This document shows, piece after piece, positions 6,853 to 14,822 of a DNA stretch of 64,000 nucleotides (positions within the stretch are counted from its first letter, which is position 1; every line of letters starts with the position of its first letter). Both the position numbers and the translations under genes were made by a program. A model generated the notes under the pieces. That model was not told the origin of the DNA, did no database searches, and was given only the letters and a program-made list of their open reading frames with translations. This stretch comes from Streptomyces sp. C10-9-1. Its GTDB lineage: Bacteria > Actinomycetota > Actinomycetes > Streptomycetales > Streptomycetaceae. The stretch spans positions 62,001 to 126,000 of the forward strand of contig NZ_JANHKP010000014.1 in assembly GCF_024497955.1 (NCBI RefSeq). The letters are read 5' to 3'.

Positions 6853-8262
6853 TCACTTGGTCTCGCCGGCCAGGAACGCGAGCAGGTCCTGACGGCTCAC
6901 CACACCGGTCGGCTTGCCCTCGACCAGCACGATCGCCGCGTCCGCGGACTCCCCGAGCACCGACATCAGGTCGGCGACCGGCTCGCCCGAGCCGACCTGC
7001 GGCAGCGGCGCGGACATGTGCTTCTCCAGCGGGTCGCCCAGCGAGGCGCGCTTGGTGAACAGCGCGTCCAGCAGCTCCCGTTCGACCACCGAGCCGACGA
7101 CCTCCGCGGCCATCACGTCCGGGTGGCCCGCACCGGGCTTGACGATGGGCATCTGGGAGACGCCGTACTCGCGGAGCACCTCGATGGCCTGACCGACCGT
7201 CTCGTCCGGGTGCATGTGCACCAGGCTGGGCATGGCGCCGCCCTCCTTGTGGCGGAGCACGTCGGCGACGCTGGCGCCGCCGCTCTCCAGGAAGCCGTAG
7301 TCGGCCATCCACTCGTCGTTGAAGATCTTCGAGAGGTAGCCGCGACCGCTGTCCGGCAGGAGGACCACCACCACGTCGTCGGGGCCGAGCCGCTCGGCGA
7401 CACGGAGCGCCGCGACGACCGCCATGCCGCAGGAGCCGCCGACGAGCAGCCCCTCCTCCTTGGCCAGGCGCCGGGTCATCTGGAAGGAGTCCTTGTCGGA
7501 CACCGCGACGATCTCGTCGGTGACCTCGCGGTCGTAGGCCGTGGGCCAGAAGTCCTCGCCCACCCCCTCGACCAGGTACGGGCGCCCGGAGCCGCCCGAG
7601 TAGACCGAGCCCTCGGGGTCGGCGCCGACGATCTTCACCGCGCCGGAGCTGACCTCCTTGAGGTAGCGCCCGGTGCCCGAGATGGTGCCGCCCGTGCCGA
7701 TGCCCGCGACGAAGTGGGTGATCCGCCCCTCGGTCTGCTCCCAGAGCTCGGGGCCGGTCGTCTCGTAGTGCGAGCGCGGGTTGTTGGGGTTGGAGTACTG
7801 GTCGGGCTTCCAGGCCCCCGGCGTCTCGCGGACCAGGCGGTCGGAGACGTTGTAGTACGAGTCGGGGTGCTCGGGGTCGACGGCGGTCGGGCAGACCACG
7901 ACCTCGGCGCCGTAGGCACGCAGCACGTTGATCTTGTCGGTGGACACCTTGTCCGGGCAGACGAAGATGCACTTGTAGCCCTTCTGCTGGGCCACGATCG
8001 CCAGGCCGACGCCCGTGTTGCCGCTGGTCGGCTCGACGATCGTGCCGCCGGGCTTCAGCTCGCCGCTCTGCTCGGCGGCCTCGATCATCCGCAGGGCGAT
8101 CCGGTCCTTCACCGAACCGCCCGGGTTGAAGTACTCGACCTTGGCCAGCACCGTCGCCGAGATGCCGTCGGTCACGTTGTTCAGCTTCACCAGCGGGGTG
8201 TCGCCGACGAGGCTGATCATCGAGTCGTGGATACGCACTGTCTTCTCCGGGGTCTCCGTCAT
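6853..8262 (-). CDS. cbs: Cystathionine beta-synthase
   Basis: 469 residues from ATG 8262. Fold-II PLP enzyme: 'LVGDTPLVKLNNV', 'NPGGSVKDRIALRMIEAAE' with the PLP lysine, 'PTSGNTGVGLA', 'GIGTGGTISGTG' phosphate loop, 'LPDSGRGYLSKIFNDEWM'. The last 120 residues are a paired CBS domain ('HPDETVGQAIEVLREYGVSQMPIV' region, then 'GKPTGVVSRQDLLAFL'), which distinguishes it from cysteine synthase. It condenses serine (or an activated serine) with homocysteine to cystathionine in transsulfuration, in the cytoplasm. It is divergent from the SGNH hydrolase gene. Confidence 0.93.
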   Translation of the reverse strand: MTETPEKTVRIHDSMISLVGDTPLVKLNNVTDGISATVLAKVEYFNPGGSVKDRIALRMIEAAEQSGELKPGGTIVEPTSGNTGVGLAIVAQQKGYKCIFVCPDKVSTDKINVLRAYGAEVVVCPTAVDPEHPDSYYNVSDRLVRETPGAWKPDQYSNPNNPRSHYETTGPELWEQTEGRITHFVAGIGTGGTISGTGRYLKEVSSGAVKIVGADPEGSVYSGGSGRPYLVEGVGEDFWPTAYDREVTDEIVAVSDKDSFQMTRRLAKEEGLLVGGSCGMAVVAALRVAERLGPDDVVVVLLPDSGRGYLSKIFNDEWMADYGFLESGGASVADVLRHKEGGAMPSLVHMHPDETVGQAIEVLREYGVSQMPIVKPGAGHPDVMAAEVVGSVVERELLDALFTKRASLGDPLEKHMSAPLPQVGSGEPVADLMSVLGESADAAIVLVEGKPTGVVSRQDLLAFLAGETK

Positions 8263-8373
8263 GATGCCGCCAGCGTATGCCGGATGCGGGAGTGATTGGG
8301 CGACGTGCACAACGGGGCAGTTACGTCTTGTAGGGGCGAGACTGCGGCCTGAGACGGCCGCGAGGAGGTGGCT

Positions 8374-9477
8374 GTGTCCAGGGCGAGGGTGGCCAGGCGG
8401 ATCGCGGCTGGCGCGGCGTACGGCGGCGGCGGCATCGGGCTGGTGGGCGTGGCCGCGGTCGGGGTGCTGCTCGCGGAGGTCCAGCTGGCGAAGCGGTCGG
8501 TGGGCGGGGGCACCGCACCCGTCCCACCGCGCGGCAACGGACTGTACGGACTGTCCTTCGGCCGCGAGAACCCCCTGCACCTGGCCGTCCTCGGCGACTC
8601 GACGGCGGCGGGCCAGGGGGTGCACCGGGCCGGGCAGACCCCGGGGGCGCTGCTGGCCTCGGGGCTGGCGGCGGTGGCGGAGCGGCCGGTGGAGGTCCGC
8701 AACATCGCCCTGCCGGGTGCGCAGTCCGACGACCTGGAGCGCCAGGTCACCCGGCTGCTGGCCGACCGCACACGCACCCCGGACCTCTGCGTCGTCATGA
8801 TCGGCGCCAACGACGTGACCCACCGGATGCCCGCCACGCAGTCGGTGCGCTGCCTGGCCGCGGCGGTGCGCAGGCTCCGCACCGCCGGTGCGGAGGTGGT
8901 GGTCGGCACCTGTCCCGACCTCGGCACCATCGAACCGGTCTACCAGCCGCTGCGCTGGCTCGCCCGGCGGGCCAGCCGCCAGCTGGCGGCGGCGCAGACG
9001 ATCGTGGCGGTGGAGCAGGGCGCCCGCACGGTCTCGCTCGGGGACCTGCTGGGCCCCGAGTTCGCCGCCAATCCCCGGGAGATGTTCGGGGCGGACAACT
9101 ACCACCCCTCGGCGGAGGGGTACGCGACGGCGGCGATGGCCATGCTCCCGACGCTGTGCGCCGCGCTGGGCCTGTGGCCGGAGGGCGACGCCCTGGAGGC
9201 CGACCGCCACGAGGATCTGCTGCCGGTGGCCCGTGCGGCGGCCACGGCGGCCTCGGAGGCGGGCACGGAGGTGACGGGGGCCCGGGCTCCCTGGGCACTG
9301 CTCAAGCACCGCAGGCGCCGTAGGCTGCCCGCGGCGGAGGCCGGCCAGGGCGCCGCGCAGGGGGCGGCCGGCGACGGGGCGCCCGCCGAGCGGGCCCCCG
9401 GGGGCGGCCCGGTCCCGGAAGGAGGCCGCGACCGGGGGGCGGACCGGAACCCTCCGGACCGGGCACACCGCCGCTGA
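8374..9477 (+). CDS. SGNH/GDSL-family hydrolase
   Basis: 367 residues from GTG 8374, with GAGGAGG five bases upstream (another GTG at 8368 overlaps that site). Block I 'LAVLGDSTAAGQG' with the nucleophilic Ser, block III 'MIGANDVTH', block V 'DNYHPSAEGYATAA' with the Asp/His pair: the full SGNH catalytic set. The N-terminal 'GGGGIGLVGVAAVGVLLAEV' is a signal anchor, so the enzyme is probably held at the outer face of the membrane. The last 80 residues are low-complexity Ala/Gly/Pro/Arg. Substrate (lipid, acetylated sugar) unknown. Confidence 0.88.
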   Translation: MSRARVARRIAAGAAYGGGGIGLVGVAAVGVLLAEVQLAKRSVGGGTAPVPPRGNGLYGLSFGRENPLHLAVLGDSTAAGQGVHRAGQTPGALLASGLAAVAERPVEVRNIALPGAQSDDLERQVTRLLADRTRTPDLCVVMIGANDVTHRMPATQSVRCLAAAVRRLRTAGAEVVVGTCPDLGTIEPVYQPLRWLARRASRQLAAAQTIVAVEQGARTVSLGDLLGPEFAANPREMFGADNYHPSAEGYATAAMAMLPTLCAALGLWPEGDALEADRHEDLLPVARAAATAASEAGTEVTGARAPWALLKHRRRRRLPAAEAGQGAAQGAAGDGAPAERAPGGGPVPEGGRDRGADRNPPDRAHRR

Positions 9478-9497
9478 GGGCCGCCCGGCGGGGCCGG

Positions 9498-9518
9498 GGG
9501 CGGCGGGCTCCGCCGCCC
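9498..9518 (+). terminator. Terminator-like hairpin after the SGNH gene
   Basis: Perfect 9-bp GC stem (9498-9506 / 9510-9518) with a three-base loop, 20 bases past the stop. Confidence 0.4.
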
Positions 9519-9565
9519 GGAACGGCGGCGCGCTTCGGGGCCGGGCATGGCACACTGGACTGAGC

Positions 9566-9577
9566 AAGCGCACGCTT
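9566..9577. promoter_or_regulatory. AAGCGCACGCTT palindrome upstream of the thiolase gene
   Basis: Half-sites AAGCG / CGCTT are separated by two bases, about 100 bases before the thiolase start and overlapping an A-rich TTAGAAA that could be the -10 region. Short palindromes of this size are typical for TetR-family repressors of fatty-acid or acyl-CoA genes. The assignment is inference. Confidence 0.35.
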
Positions 9578-9675
9578 AGAAAAGAGGCCCGCATCACACG
9601 GCCCGCGCCGTGACCGCGGGCATACGTACGGGTAACTTCCCAGTGAGCCGACCTCCCTCCCCTCATGGAGCCGTG

Positions 9676-10896
9676 ATGCCCGAAGCCGTGATCGTCTCTG
9701 CCGCCCGCTCGCCCATCGGCCGGGCCTTCAAGGGCTCCCTGAAGGAGCTGCGGCCCGACGACCTGACCGCGACGATCGTCCAGGCCGCGCTCGCCAAGGT
9801 CCCCGAGCTCGACCCGCGCGACATCGACGACCTGATGCTCGGCTGCGGCCTCCCGGGCGGCGAGCAGGGGAACAACCTGGGCCGGATCGTGGCCGTGCAG
9901 ATGGGCATGGACCACCTGCCGGGCTGCACCGTCACCCGGTACTGCTCCTCCTCGCTCCAGACCTCGCGCATGGCCATGCACGCCATCAAGGCGGGCGAGG
10001 GCGACGTCTTCGTCTCCGCGGGCGTCGAGATGGTCTCGCGGTTCGTCAAGGGCAACTCCGACACCCTGCCGGACACCCACAACCCGCTCTTCGCCGAGGC
10101 GGAGGCGCGCACGGCCGCGGTCGCCGAGTCCGAGGGCTCCACCTGGCACGACCCGCGCGAGGACGGCCTGGTCCCGGACGCCTACATCGCCATGGGCCAG
10201 ACCGCGGAGAACCTGGCCCGCCTGAAGGGCGTCACCCGCGAGGACATGGACGCCTTCGGCGTCCGCTCCCAGAACCTGGCGGAGGAGGCCGTCAAGAACG
10301 GCTTCTGGGAGCGCGAGATCACCCCGGTCACGACCCCGGACGGCACCGTGGTGTCCAAGGACGACGGCCCCCGCGCCGGCGTCACGATGGAGGGCGTGCA
10401 GGGCCTCAAGCCGGTCTTCCGCCCCGACGGCCTGGTCACGGCGGGCAACTGCTGCCCGCTGAACGACGGCGCCGCCGCACTCGTCATCATGAGCGACACC
10501 AAGGCCCGCGAGCTGGGGCTCACCCCGCTCGCCCGGATCGTCTCCACCGGCGTCTCCGGGCTCTCCCCCGAGATCATGGGCCTCGGCCCGGTCGAGGCGT
10601 CCCGGCAGGCCCTGAAGCGGGCCGGGCTGACCACCTCCGACATCGACCTGGTCGAGATCAACGAGGCCTTCGCCGCGCAGGTGATCCCCTCCTACCGCGA
10701 TCTCGGCTTCGACCTGGACAAGGTCAACGTCAACGGGGGCGCCATCGCCGTCGGCCACCCCTTCGGCATGACCGGAGCCCGGATCACCGGCACGCTGATC
10801 AACAGCCTCCAGTTCCACGACAAGCAGTTCGGCCTGGAGACGATGTGCGTCGGCGGCGGCCAGGGCATGGCGATGGTCGTCGAGCGCCTGAGCTGA
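9676..10896 (+). CDS. Acetyl-CoA C-acyltransferase (thiolase)
   Basis: 406 residues from ATG 9676 with GGAG five bases upstream. Thiolase marks: 'IVSAARSPIGRAFKGSLKEL' at the N-terminus, active-site nucleophile 'TRYCSSSLQT' (about residue 97), 'EINEAFAAQ', 'NGGAIAVGHPFGMTGAR' with the catalytic His, and 'CVGGGQGMAMV' with the second Cys. It performs thiolytic cleavage of 3-ketoacyl-CoA (beta-oxidation) or the reverse condensation. It stands alone with its own promoter region and a strong terminator, so chain-length preference cannot be inferred from neighbours. Confidence 0.93.
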   Translation: MPEAVIVSAARSPIGRAFKGSLKELRPDDLTATIVQAALAKVPELDPRDIDDLMLGCGLPGGEQGNNLGRIVAVQMGMDHLPGCTVTRYCSSSLQTSRMAMHAIKAGEGDVFVSAGVEMVSRFVKGNSDTLPDTHNPLFAEAEARTAAVAESEGSTWHDPREDGLVPDAYIAMGQTAENLARLKGVTREDMDAFGVRSQNLAEEAVKNGFWEREITPVTTPDGTVVSKDDGPRAGVTMEGVQGLKPVFRPDGLVTAGNCCPLNDGAAALVIMSDTKARELGLTPLARIVSTGVSGLSPEIMGLGPVEASRQALKRAGLTTSDIDLVEINEAFAAQVIPSYRDLGFDLDKVNVNGGAIAVGHPFGMTGARITGTLINSLQFHDKQFGLETMCVGGGQGMAMVVERLS

Positions 10897-10906
10897 CCCG
10901 GCCCCG

Positions 10907-10944
10907 GGGGCTCCGCGGGCCGCGGCCGCGGCCCGCGGAGCCCC
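10907..10944 (+). terminator. 38-base perfect palindrome, thiolase terminator
   Basis: Bases 10907-10944 are a perfect palindrome centred at 10925/10926, starting ten bases after the thiolase stop. It would fold as a 17-bp stem with a four-base GGCC turn. Confidence 0.7.
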
Positions 10945-10958
10945 GTTCGTGACTCAAT

Positions 10959-11010
10959 CTCCCCCAGGATGTGACCTATCTCCTGGGGGAGCGGCCTTTT
11001 CGCAGGTCAC
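10959..11010 (+). other. Predicted H-type RNA pseudoknot or compound operator
   Basis: Stem 1 pairs CTCCCCCAGG (10959-10968) with CCTGGGGGAG (10982-10991). The loop of that hairpin contains GTGACCT (10971-10977), which pairs perfectly with AGGTCAC (11004-11010) downstream, the topology of an H-type pseudoknot. A CCTTTTCG stretch lies in the third loop. It lies 135 bases before the GTG of the next gene, on the same strand. It matches no riboswitch I know. Confidence 0.45.
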
Positions 11011-11144
11011 AGCAGTTGTCCGACCAAACCTGGAGCCCAAAGTCCTGTCCGTTTCGTGACGTAATGCACTGACAGACAGGGGTGGCTCATCGCAAGCTGA
11101 TGCTAGGAAAGTCGGGGGTGTCGATTGAAACCGGGAGTACGTCA

Positions 11145-11993
11145 GTGAGCGCCATGTCTCTTGCCCTGCTGCTGACCACGGCCGCCGCCACGGCCGTGGG
11201 CGCCGCTGCCCTGCACGCCGCCCACGGGCTGCGCAAGCAGGTCACCGCCCTGCGCGAGGAGATCGCGGAGTCCCACGCGACCGGCCGCACCGTGCCCGTG
11301 CCCGGTGCCCGCACCGGCGACGCCGCCGAGATACGCGCGGCGGTCGCCGAGGCGCTCGCCGAGGAGCGGGAGCGGGAGCTGGCCGAGGCCCGGGCCTTCT
11401 GGGCCGCGCAGGAGGCACGGGACGCGGCCGACGCCTCCGCCCGCTTCCCCGGCGACTCCTCCCCGCTCGGCGGCCTCGTCGACGCGGGCGAGGACACCAC
11501 GCCCTTCTACGTGCCGCGGCAGGCCGACTTCGCGGGCCTGGAGGCGATGGACCTGGAGGCCGTGGAGGCGCTGGACGACATGGCGGACCTCCCCGAGTCC
11601 ACCGAGTTCGCCGAGGACTCCCCGGAGCTGGCGGCCGCCCGCCGCCGCCACCCCTCGCACCCGGACTTCGTCCCGGTGCGCACCCCGGTGGTCACCGACC
11701 ACGAGCGCACGGTGGCCCGCCTGGAGGCGCTGGCCGAGGACGGCACCGAGCTGGCCGACGTGCGCCCCGGGCCGCTCGGCACGCTGGACGTGTACGTCTT
11801 CACCGACGGCACCACACTGTGCATGACGCCCGGGCACCGCGAGACCGCGGAGCGCCTCGCCGACGCCGTCCGCGCGGGCAGCTCGCCGGTCCTCCTCGGC
11901 GGCTCCGGGGTGTCGGGCGCCTACGCGCTGACCTTCGCCTGCGGCGGGGAGAGCGTCTACATCCTCGCGGACCGCGTGATCGCCTCCCACTGA
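11145..11993 (+). CDS. Membrane-anchored conserved protein of unknown function
   Basis: 282 residues from GTG 11145, with GGGAG seven bases upstream; a longer frame from 11082 lacks a ribosome site. N-terminal membrane segment 'MSLALLLTTAAATAVGAAALHA', then a charged helix 'LRKQVTALREEIAESHATG' and 'VAEALAEERERELAEARAFWAAQE' that may be coiled-coil. An acidic linker precedes a C-terminal domain of about 110 residues ('VTDHERTVARLEALAEDGTELADVRPG', 'VYVFTDGTTLCMTPGHRETAERLADAV', each a separate stretch). No named family recognised. Confidence 0.75.
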   Translation: MSAMSLALLLTTAAATAVGAAALHAAHGLRKQVTALREEIAESHATGRTVPVPGARTGDAAEIRAAVAEALAEERERELAEARAFWAAQEARDAADASARFPGDSSPLGGLVDAGEDTTPFYVPRQADFAGLEAMDLEAVEALDDMADLPESTEFAEDSPELAAARRRHPSHPDFVPVRTPVVTDHERTVARLEALAEDGTELADVRPGPLGTLDVYVFTDGTTLCMTPGHRETAERLADAVRAGSSPVLLGGSGVSGAYALTFACGGESVYILADRVIASH

Positions 11994-12029
11994 CGGCCGG
12001 CCCGGCCGCGCAGCCCGCCCGGGCGGGGC

Positions 12030-12356
12030 CTAGAGGCCGGCCCGCCGGCCGGCCGACACCACCAGCGCGACGGCCGCGTCGCGTTCCGCCGCACCCTCCG
12101 GGCCGGCGACCCGCAGCACCTCGGCCAGATCCCGGCCCGCGACCAGCAGCTGGTCGGCGACGGCGAACACACCCGCGTCCGGCATGGTCCGCAGCGGGTC
12201 CGCGGCACCCTCCAGGCGCTGGGCGCGACGGGACAACTCCCTGGCGAGGGCCAGCCCCTCCGCCGCGGCCCCCTGCTGCAGACGGCTCTGCGGCGCGGCC
12301 CTCAGACGGTCGGAGAGGCGCTCCACACAGGCGTCGAATTCCGTCGTATCAAGCAC
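12030..12356 (-). CDS. Small conserved alpha-helical protein
   Basis: 108 residues from GTG 12356. Composition is helical throughout ('EFDACVERLSDRLRAAPQSRLQQGAAAEGLALARELSRRAQRLEG', continuous here only in parts), ending 'AERDAAVALVVSAGRRAGL'. No membrane segment, no motif, weak ribosome site. It converges with the preceding membrane-protein gene. Coding is supported by protein-like composition and the tidy fit between neighbours, not by a recognised family. Confidence 0.55.
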   Translation of the reverse strand: MLDTTEFDACVERLSDRLRAAPQSRLQQGAAAEGLALARELSRRAQRLEGAADPLRTMPDAGVFAVADQLLVAGRDLAEVLRVAGPEGAAERDAAVALVVSAGRRAGL

Positions 12357-12455
12357 CCCGCGACCCTACGCGTCCCCGCGGGAGTGTTGCCAACGCGGGC
12401 ACTCTCGGGCACCGTGGCGTCAAGAGCACCATGTGCACTGCGTCCGGAGGCGCCG

Positions 12456-12686
12456 ATGTCCCATGTCTTCTCCGAAGAGACCCATCGCAACCTGATCTCC
12501 CGCATCCCGGAGTGCACCGGTCGTGACATCTCCGACTGGCTGCGCACCGTCGACGAGGGCCCGTCGCTCTTCCGCTTCGAGGAGAAGGTGAGCTGGCTCC
12601 GCGGCGAGCACGACCTCTCCTACGGACACGCGAAGGCGATCATCCACGAGCACGACCTGAGGCGGGCGGCCCGCAAGCTGCTCTGA
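12456..12686 (+). CDS. DUF4287-like small protein
   Basis: 76 residues from ATG 12456, with CCGGAGG five bases upstream. The stretch 'ISRIPECTGRDISDWLRTVD' and the end 'LRGEHDLSYGHAKAIIHEHD' follow the DUF4287 pattern (a short helical domain with a GH(A/G)xAI motif, usually in proteins of 70-190 residues). Function unknown. It is a single gene closed by the hairpin at 12861. Confidence 0.7.
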   Translation: MSHVFSEETHRNLISRIPECTGRDISDWLRTVDEGPSLFRFEEKVSWLRGEHDLSYGHAKAIIHEHDLRRAARKLL

Positions 12687-12860
12687 GAGCCGGACGGGGA
12701 CGGGGCCGTGGCGCCCCGGCCCCGTCCCGCGCGGCGCACGCCGGAGGAAGGAGCCCAGGGCGCCGCGCGGCCGCTCGGCGGAGTGCGGTGCCGTCCACGA
12801 TTCCCCGCCCCGGGCCCTCGCGCCCGGCGCTCCCGTCGGCGGCCGGGTGCCGGTGACAGC

Positions 12861-12892
12861 GGAAGGGCCCGCCCTGAGGGGCGGGCCCTTCC
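12861..12892. terminator. Bidirectional terminator
   Basis: Perfect 14-bp stem (12861-12874 / 12879-12892) with loop TGAG, between the convergent DUF4287-like gene and the BI-1 gene. T-rich ends on both sides suit termination in both directions. Confidence 0.75.
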
Positions 12893-12935
12893 TCGTGCCG
12901 GCTGCGCCGCGGGGACGCGGCGCCGTGGCCGTGCG

Positions 12936-13826
12936 TCAGTCGTCGCCCTGCAGGATGGACAGCAGACGCAGCATCTCCAGGTAGATCCACACCAGGGTCA
13001 GCGTCAGGCCGAAGGCCGCCAGCCAGGACTCCTCGCGCGGCGCGCCGTAGGCGATGCCGTCCTCGACCTGCTTGAAGTCCAGGGCGAGGAAGCAGGCACC
13101 CAGGATGATGCCGATGACACCGAACAGGATGCCGAGGGCGCCGCTGCGGAAGCCGAGCCCGTCACCGCCGCCGATCACGGCGAAGAGCAGGTTCACGGCC
13201 ATCAGCAGCACGAAGCCCATGGCCGCGGCCATCACGAAGCCGTAGAAGCGGCGCGTGACGCGGATCCAGCCCATCTTGTAGGCGAACAGCACACCGGCGA
13301 AGACCGCCATCGTGCCGAGCACGGCCTGGGCCACCACACCGTCGGCGATGTAGGTGGACACCGCGCTGGAGATCACACCGAGGAACACGCCCTCGAAGGC
13401 CGCGTAGGACAGGATCAGCGCGGGCGAGGCCTTGCGCTTGAAGGACTGCACGAGGGCCAGCACCATCGCGACCAGGGCGGCCCCGATGGCGATGCCGTAC
13501 GACTTGCCGAGGTTGTCCCCGTCCACGGGCAGCAGCACCCAGGACAGGACAGCCGTGAGCACGACCGTGCCCAGCGTCATGGCGGTCCGCGTGACGACGT
13601 CGTCGATCGTCATCACGTCCGCGCGGGCGGGGGCCTGCGGCGGGGCGCCGAGCGTGGCGTCGGCGGTGGCGTAGGGGTTGGTCGCGTACGGGTTGCCCGC
13701 ACCCTGGGCGTACGGATTGGCACCTGCGGCGGGGCCCCCGGCCTGCGACTGCTGCGCGTTGAAGCCGGCGTAGCCGTTGTCGCGGCTGAACCCCCGTCGC
13801 GAGAAGACCGGGTTACTGCTCCTCAT
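12936..13826 (-). CDS. Bax inhibitor-1/YccA family membrane protein
   Basis: 296 residues from ATG 13826, directly after GGAGGAGTGAG. A soluble N-terminal 70 residues rich in Asn/Pro/Tyr ('NPYAQGAGNPYATNPYAT') is followed by seven hydrophobic segments starting 'TAMTLGTVVLTAVLSWVLLP' and ending 'FGLTLTLVWIYLEMLRLLSILQ', the BI-1 topology. Conserved 'AFEGVFLGVISS' and 'CFLALDFKQVEDGIAYGAPREESWLA' support this. The family is linked to ion leak and stress tolerance; the bacterial role is unclear. Confidence 0.88.
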   Translation of the reverse strand: MRSSNPVFSRRGFSRDNGYAGFNAQQSQAGGPAAGANPYAQGAGNPYATNPYATADATLGAPPQAPARADVMTIDDVVTRTAMTLGTVVLTAVLSWVLLPVDGDNLGKSYGIAIGAALVAMVLALVQSFKRKASPALILSYAAFEGVFLGVISSAVSTYIADGVVAQAVLGTMAVFAGVLFAYKMGWIRVTRRFYGFVMAAAMGFVLLMAVNLLFAVIGGGDGLGFRSGALGILFGVIGIILGACFLALDFKQVEDGIAYGAPREESWLAAFGLTLTLVWIYLEMLRLLSILQGDD

Positions 13827-14242
13827 CTCACTCCTCCATGGCCGCCGGGCGCGGCCTTGACCCAAGAGTAATAGGCAAGCAAAGGGAACACTCTAGTGCC
13901 CGAGGAGGATCTTTAGGAGATCGTGTCCACCCTGGGCGAACGCCCGCCCGTCCCCCGGGGCCGCCCGGGCGGCCCGGTGCCCTCCGGACGGGTGACGCCG
14001 TGTCGCGCCCCTCCGGAGCCCGTCCGGGTGAGCCGCGCCCGGGGGCCGGGCGCCGGATCGGACGCCGAGGCCCCCGTGAGCGCACACCACAGGGCGGAGC
14101 GGAGCCCACTTCGATCATGTCTCGATCAACATTGGCCATTAGCGATCACCCTCCGCCGGGCGGCCCGCCGGCGGCCTACGGTTCCAGAACCGAATGTGCC
14201 GGGGGCAACTCCGGCCCACCGCACACCAGAAGGGGAGACAGC
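13827..14242. other. Intergenic region with three CGATCA repeats upstream of Roadblock gene E
   Basis: No gene. Just after the BI-1 start the DNA is relatively AT-rich and probably holds that gene's promoter. Near the right end CGATCA occurs at 14112-14117, 14123-14128 and 14143-14148, spaced 11 and 20 bases, roughly one and two helical turns apart, about 100-130 bases before GTG 14243. Confidence 0.5.
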
Positions 14243-14617
14243 GTGGCGAGTGTGGAAGTGTCGCTCAAGGAGATGATGACCGGGATCGAGGGCGCTCTCG
14301 GAGCGGCCGTGGTCGACTACACCAGCGGAATGGCGCTGGGCACCCTGGGCGGGGGCGGCGATCTCGACCTGACGGTCGCCGCCGCGGGGAACACCGACGT
14401 GATCCGGGCCAAGGTCCGCACGATGGAGCAGCTGGGCCTGCGCAGCGAGATCGAGGACATCCTCATCACGCTCGCGGGGCAGTACCACCTGATCCGCCTG
14501 GTCGGCGGCCGCTCCGGGCACGGACTGTTCCTCTACCTCGTACTGGACAAGGGCCGCTCGAACCTCGCGATGGCCCGGCACCAGCTGCGTCGCGTCGAGG
14601 AGCAACTGGAGGTTTGA
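14243..14617 (+). CDS. Roadblock-like protein E, paralogue of D
   Basis: 124 residues from GTG 14243, with AGGGGAGA upstream. The whole length aligns without gaps beyond one or two residues to protein D at 3821: 'AVVDYTSGMALGTLGGGGDLDL', 'AAAGNTDVIRAKVRTMEQLGL', 'IEDILITLAGQYHLIRL', 'GLFLYLVLDKGRSNLAMARHQL'. It is a stand-alone gene, not part of a conservon (no kinase, DUF742 or GTPase gene beside it), and contains no TTA codon. Confidence 0.8.
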   Translation: MASVEVSLKEMMTGIEGALGAAVVDYTSGMALGTLGGGGDLDLTVAAAGNTDVIRAKVRTMEQLGLRSEIEDILITLAGQYHLIRLVGGRSGHGLFLYLVLDKGRSNLAMARHQLRRVEEQLEV

Positions 14618-14655
14618 CACCTACCCGAGTCCGGCCCTTTTCCATGCCCATGATG

Positions 14656-14669
14656 TGAAGAATTCTTCA
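14656..14669. promoter_or_regulatory. TGAAGAATTCTTCA palindrome, candidate ArsR operator
   Basis: Perfect 14-base palindrome, A/T-rich in a GC-rich background, 154 bases before the ArsR-family gene and 38 after the stop of E. ArsR-family repressors bind short A/T-rich palindromes in their own promoters, so autoregulation is plausible. The site could also be the binding site of another regulator. Confidence 0.45.
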
Positions 14670-14822
14670 AGTCGGCACATCAGCAAGATCCCAACTCACG
14701 GATCGCGGAGACCGTGCTCCCTGAGGATGGATCGCCAGGTAAGGGCAGGTTCTGCGGCGGCACACCGGGGTGCCGCCGCACCCAGGACGTCATCCCCCCC
14801 ACCCGCCAGGGAGCGAGCGCGC

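Noticed and set aside
6853..10818. A 1321-codon frame that would fuse cbs to upstream sequence
   Set aside because: Only the last 469 codons encode cystathionine beta-synthase; the upstream part is antisense to the SGNH and thiolase genes. The normal-length cbs start is ATG 8262.
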